From: Candidatus Bathyarchaeia archaeon
GTDB lineage: Archaea > Thermoproteota > Bathyarchaeia > 40CM-2-53-6
Length of the DNA: 64,000 bases
Direction of reading: 5' to 3'
Assembly (NCBI GenBank): GCA_035935655.1
Contig: DASYWW010000040.1
Location: forward strand, 62,001 to 126,000
In this document: positions 62,706 through 64,000 of the stretch, piece by piece
Position numbering within the stretch: position 1 is the stretch's first letter
Layout: each line of letters starts with the position of its first letter
The notes under the pieces: model-generated
What the model was told of the DNA's origin: nothing
The model's input: only the letters and a program-made list of their open reading frames with translations
The model's database searches: none
Position numbers and translations under genes: made by a program

Positions 62706-63817
62706 TTCGACTTGATTTTCAGCTTCTTCGGTAGATACTCGTCAACAATGTATGTGAGACCGTATCTGCTGAATGCCTCTTGCTCCGATTTCTTCTTGAC
62801 CTTACGAAAAGTATCGATCTCCCTCTGCCAGAGTCCACCTGCATATCGGGGATCTTTCTCCAACTCGTTCAACCTTTTGACATCCAGGTCCGTCAGAGGA
62901 TCGCTCGGGAGTTTATAGTCGACGATGTCTGTTGCCCAGACTCCGCCCCATATTGCGTCTGGAGTGTTCAGCTCGCGAAGGTGAGCCGCGTTTGCTGATC
63001 CTGAGATAATAACCATTGCAATGTGCATTCCCCACGGGTCCCCGTCTGTGAATATGTAGACTGGGATGTCTAGCTCTTGGTTGAGCCTTCGAAGAAGGAA
63101 CCTTGTTGCTCTAGGCGCCTGTCCCGCGGTATGGATAAGGACGGCCTTGAAACGCTGGTGGACGCGTTCTTCTATAAACCTGGTAAATAGGCCACCCTTC
63201 TCGATCGCAATTACCTTGTCAACCTTACGGCTGTCGGGTTGGATGAACTCCGAAGTTGTCAGGGCGGGTCCAATCATAACGCCGTCAGGGTGAGAGGCTA
63301 GGTTCAGCCTCCGTCCTTCGTATCCAGGAACCGTGTATTCGATAGTCAAATCCCCGAATATTGCGCTTCTTTCCTCAGGGTAGACGTTGAAGTCTTCTCT
63401 AGAATATCCGGTCACAGTCTCTAGGTCGGTTATGAGATTGTCGCTTTCCTGCTGGTCTTGGAAGTCCATCTCGTAGGCTTGAGCCGAGTAGAACACGTCT
63501 CTCAACGTGCTAGTCTTGTTCTGTTCAGTCAGTTCGTCCGCGAACATCGCCGTCCAGAGGAGTTGGGTAAAGGGTCGAAGATGCCTTACGTTTCGGGCGC
63601 TCCTCTTGACGGTTCGTTTTCCTAGGATGTACTGCCTTGTTTTGGAGTCGTAAAGTATGTTGGCTATGGATCGGCTGGGCATACGGAAGGTTGGAAATTC
63701 CTTCCTGTCGAGCTGGCTGTAGACCTGTCCGCCAAGGTCCCGCATAGCTGATAGAACCTTTTCCTTCCGCTCTTTGATAACGCCCTTACTCTTGCTCTTC
63801 TTCCTCTTCTGCACCAT
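62702..63817 (-). CDS. top6A: DNA topoisomerase VI subunit A
   Basis: 371 residues. The catalytic Tyr is in STLRDVFYSAQAYEMDF; the Toprim domain shows VIAIEKGGLFTRFIEERVHQ and VYIFTDGDPWGMHIAMVIIS. The N-terminal basic region RKKSKSKGVIKERKEKVLSA is typical. It cleaves and rejoins duplex DNA with subunit B. The start overlaps the 3' end of top6B, so the two are co-translated. Confidence 0.95.
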   Translation of the reverse strand: MVQKRKKSKSKGVIKERKEKVLSAMRDLGGQVYSQLDRKEFPTFRMPSRSIANILYDSKTRQYILGKRTVKRSARNVRHLRPFTQLLWTAMFADELTEQNKTSTLRDVFYSAQAYEMDFQDQQESDNLITDLETVTGYSREDFNVYPEERSAIFGDLTIEYTVPGYEGRRLNLASHPDGVMIGPALTTSEFIQPDSRKVDKVIAIEKGGLFTRFIEERVHQRFKAVLIHTAGQAPRATRFLLRRLNQELDIPVYIFTDGDPWGMHIAMVIISGSANAAHLRELNTPDAIWGGVWATDIVDYKLPSDPLTDLDVKRLNELEKDPRYAGGLWQREIDTFRKVKKKSEQEAFSRYGLTYIVDEYLPKKLKIKSN

Positions 63818-64000
63818 ATTTGATCACTCCTTTAAGAAGCGGTTTGATGTCTGGCTCTCTCTTCTCCTTTGCAAGCTTTGTCGAAAATTGCGCTACCTTT
63901 GGCAGATACTTCTCGAACACGTCTAGACGTCTTTTCTCTTGGGTAAGATGCTCGCGTTTTGACAAGTAGAGCCTGAGGTTTCGACCGACTTCTCGGATTG
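63786..64000 (-). CDS. top6B: DNA topoisomerase VI subunit B, C-terminal end (partial)
   Basis: Read leftward from the window edge: IREVGRNLRLYLSKREHL, KYLPKVAQFSTKLAKEK, and an acidic end EEEEEQE to TAA at 63786-63788. This is the expected C-terminal tail of top6B. The remainder lies beyond 64000. It overlaps the start of top6A by 32 nt in another frame, a usual layout for this pair. Confidence 0.85.
   Translation of the reverse strand, partial: IREVGRNLRLYLSKREHLTQEKRRLDVFEKYLPKVAQFSTKLAKEKREPDIKPLLKGVIKYGAEEEEEQE

Overview
The window is archaeal chromosome. It carries topoisomerase VI (A subunit complete, end of B), archaeal-type threonyl- and prolyl-tRNA synthetases, endonuclease Q, a CDP-alcohol phosphotransferase of the archaetidylinositol-phosphate type, TrmB and Lrp/RAM regulators, and many TTG/GTG starts with TATA boxes about 30 nt upstream. 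Ribosomal protein S26e points to the TACK/Asgard side of the Archaea. Base composition looks near 50% GC. A mesophilic soil or sediment thaumarchaeal/bathyarchaeal-type lineage is my best guess, but the exact group cannot be fixed from this sequence alone. No rRNA, tRNA, CRISPR array or transposase was seen.

Layout. 1-3.0 kb: the end of a large RHS/YD-repeat protein with a nuclease-like C-terminus, followed 2 nt later by a possible immunity gene, then a GC-rich hairpin element. 3.2-9.1 kb: small membrane and redox genes (MsrA, aldo/keto reductase), two frameshifted genes, a HAD phosphatase and a TrmB regulator. 9.1-12.4 kb: leftward genes for a coiled-coil protein, a membrane-anchored surface protein, an Asp-rich exported protein and a membrane-bound winged-helix regulator. 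14.0-24.0 kb: every enzyme of the non-phosphorylative Entner-Doudoroff route from glucose to phosphoenolpyruvate except a lactonase (glucose dehydrogenase, gluconate dehydratase, KDG aldolase, glyceraldehyde dehydrogenase, glycerate kinase, enolase). 24-40 kb: accessory genes (Nudix, small membrane proteins, exported beta-propeller, dienelactone hydrolase, S53 peptidase, acetyltransferases, class III aminotransferase). 40.5-47.2 kb: thiolase plus DUF35 partner, a TPP riboswitch before a ThiT-like thiamine transporter, an AIR-synthase-like protein and acetoacetyl-CoA synthetase. 48.6-53.7 kb: a leftward operon for a biotin-dependent acyl-CoA carboxylase with its biotin ligase and a RecA/KaiC-like protein. 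53.8-54.2 kb: a structured non-coding region with a second copy of the hairpin element. 54.5-64 kb: information-processing genes.

The main points for follow-up are the archaeal RHS toxin/immunity locus, the repeated GACCCCC-hairpin element and its adjoining candidate ncRNA, the TPP riboswitch, the compact sugar-catabolic cluster, two genes that seem to start at CTG, a duplicated coiled-coil family, and five genes broken by single-base shifts. Three of those shifts lie in G runs, so sequencing error is a serious alternative to real gene decay.
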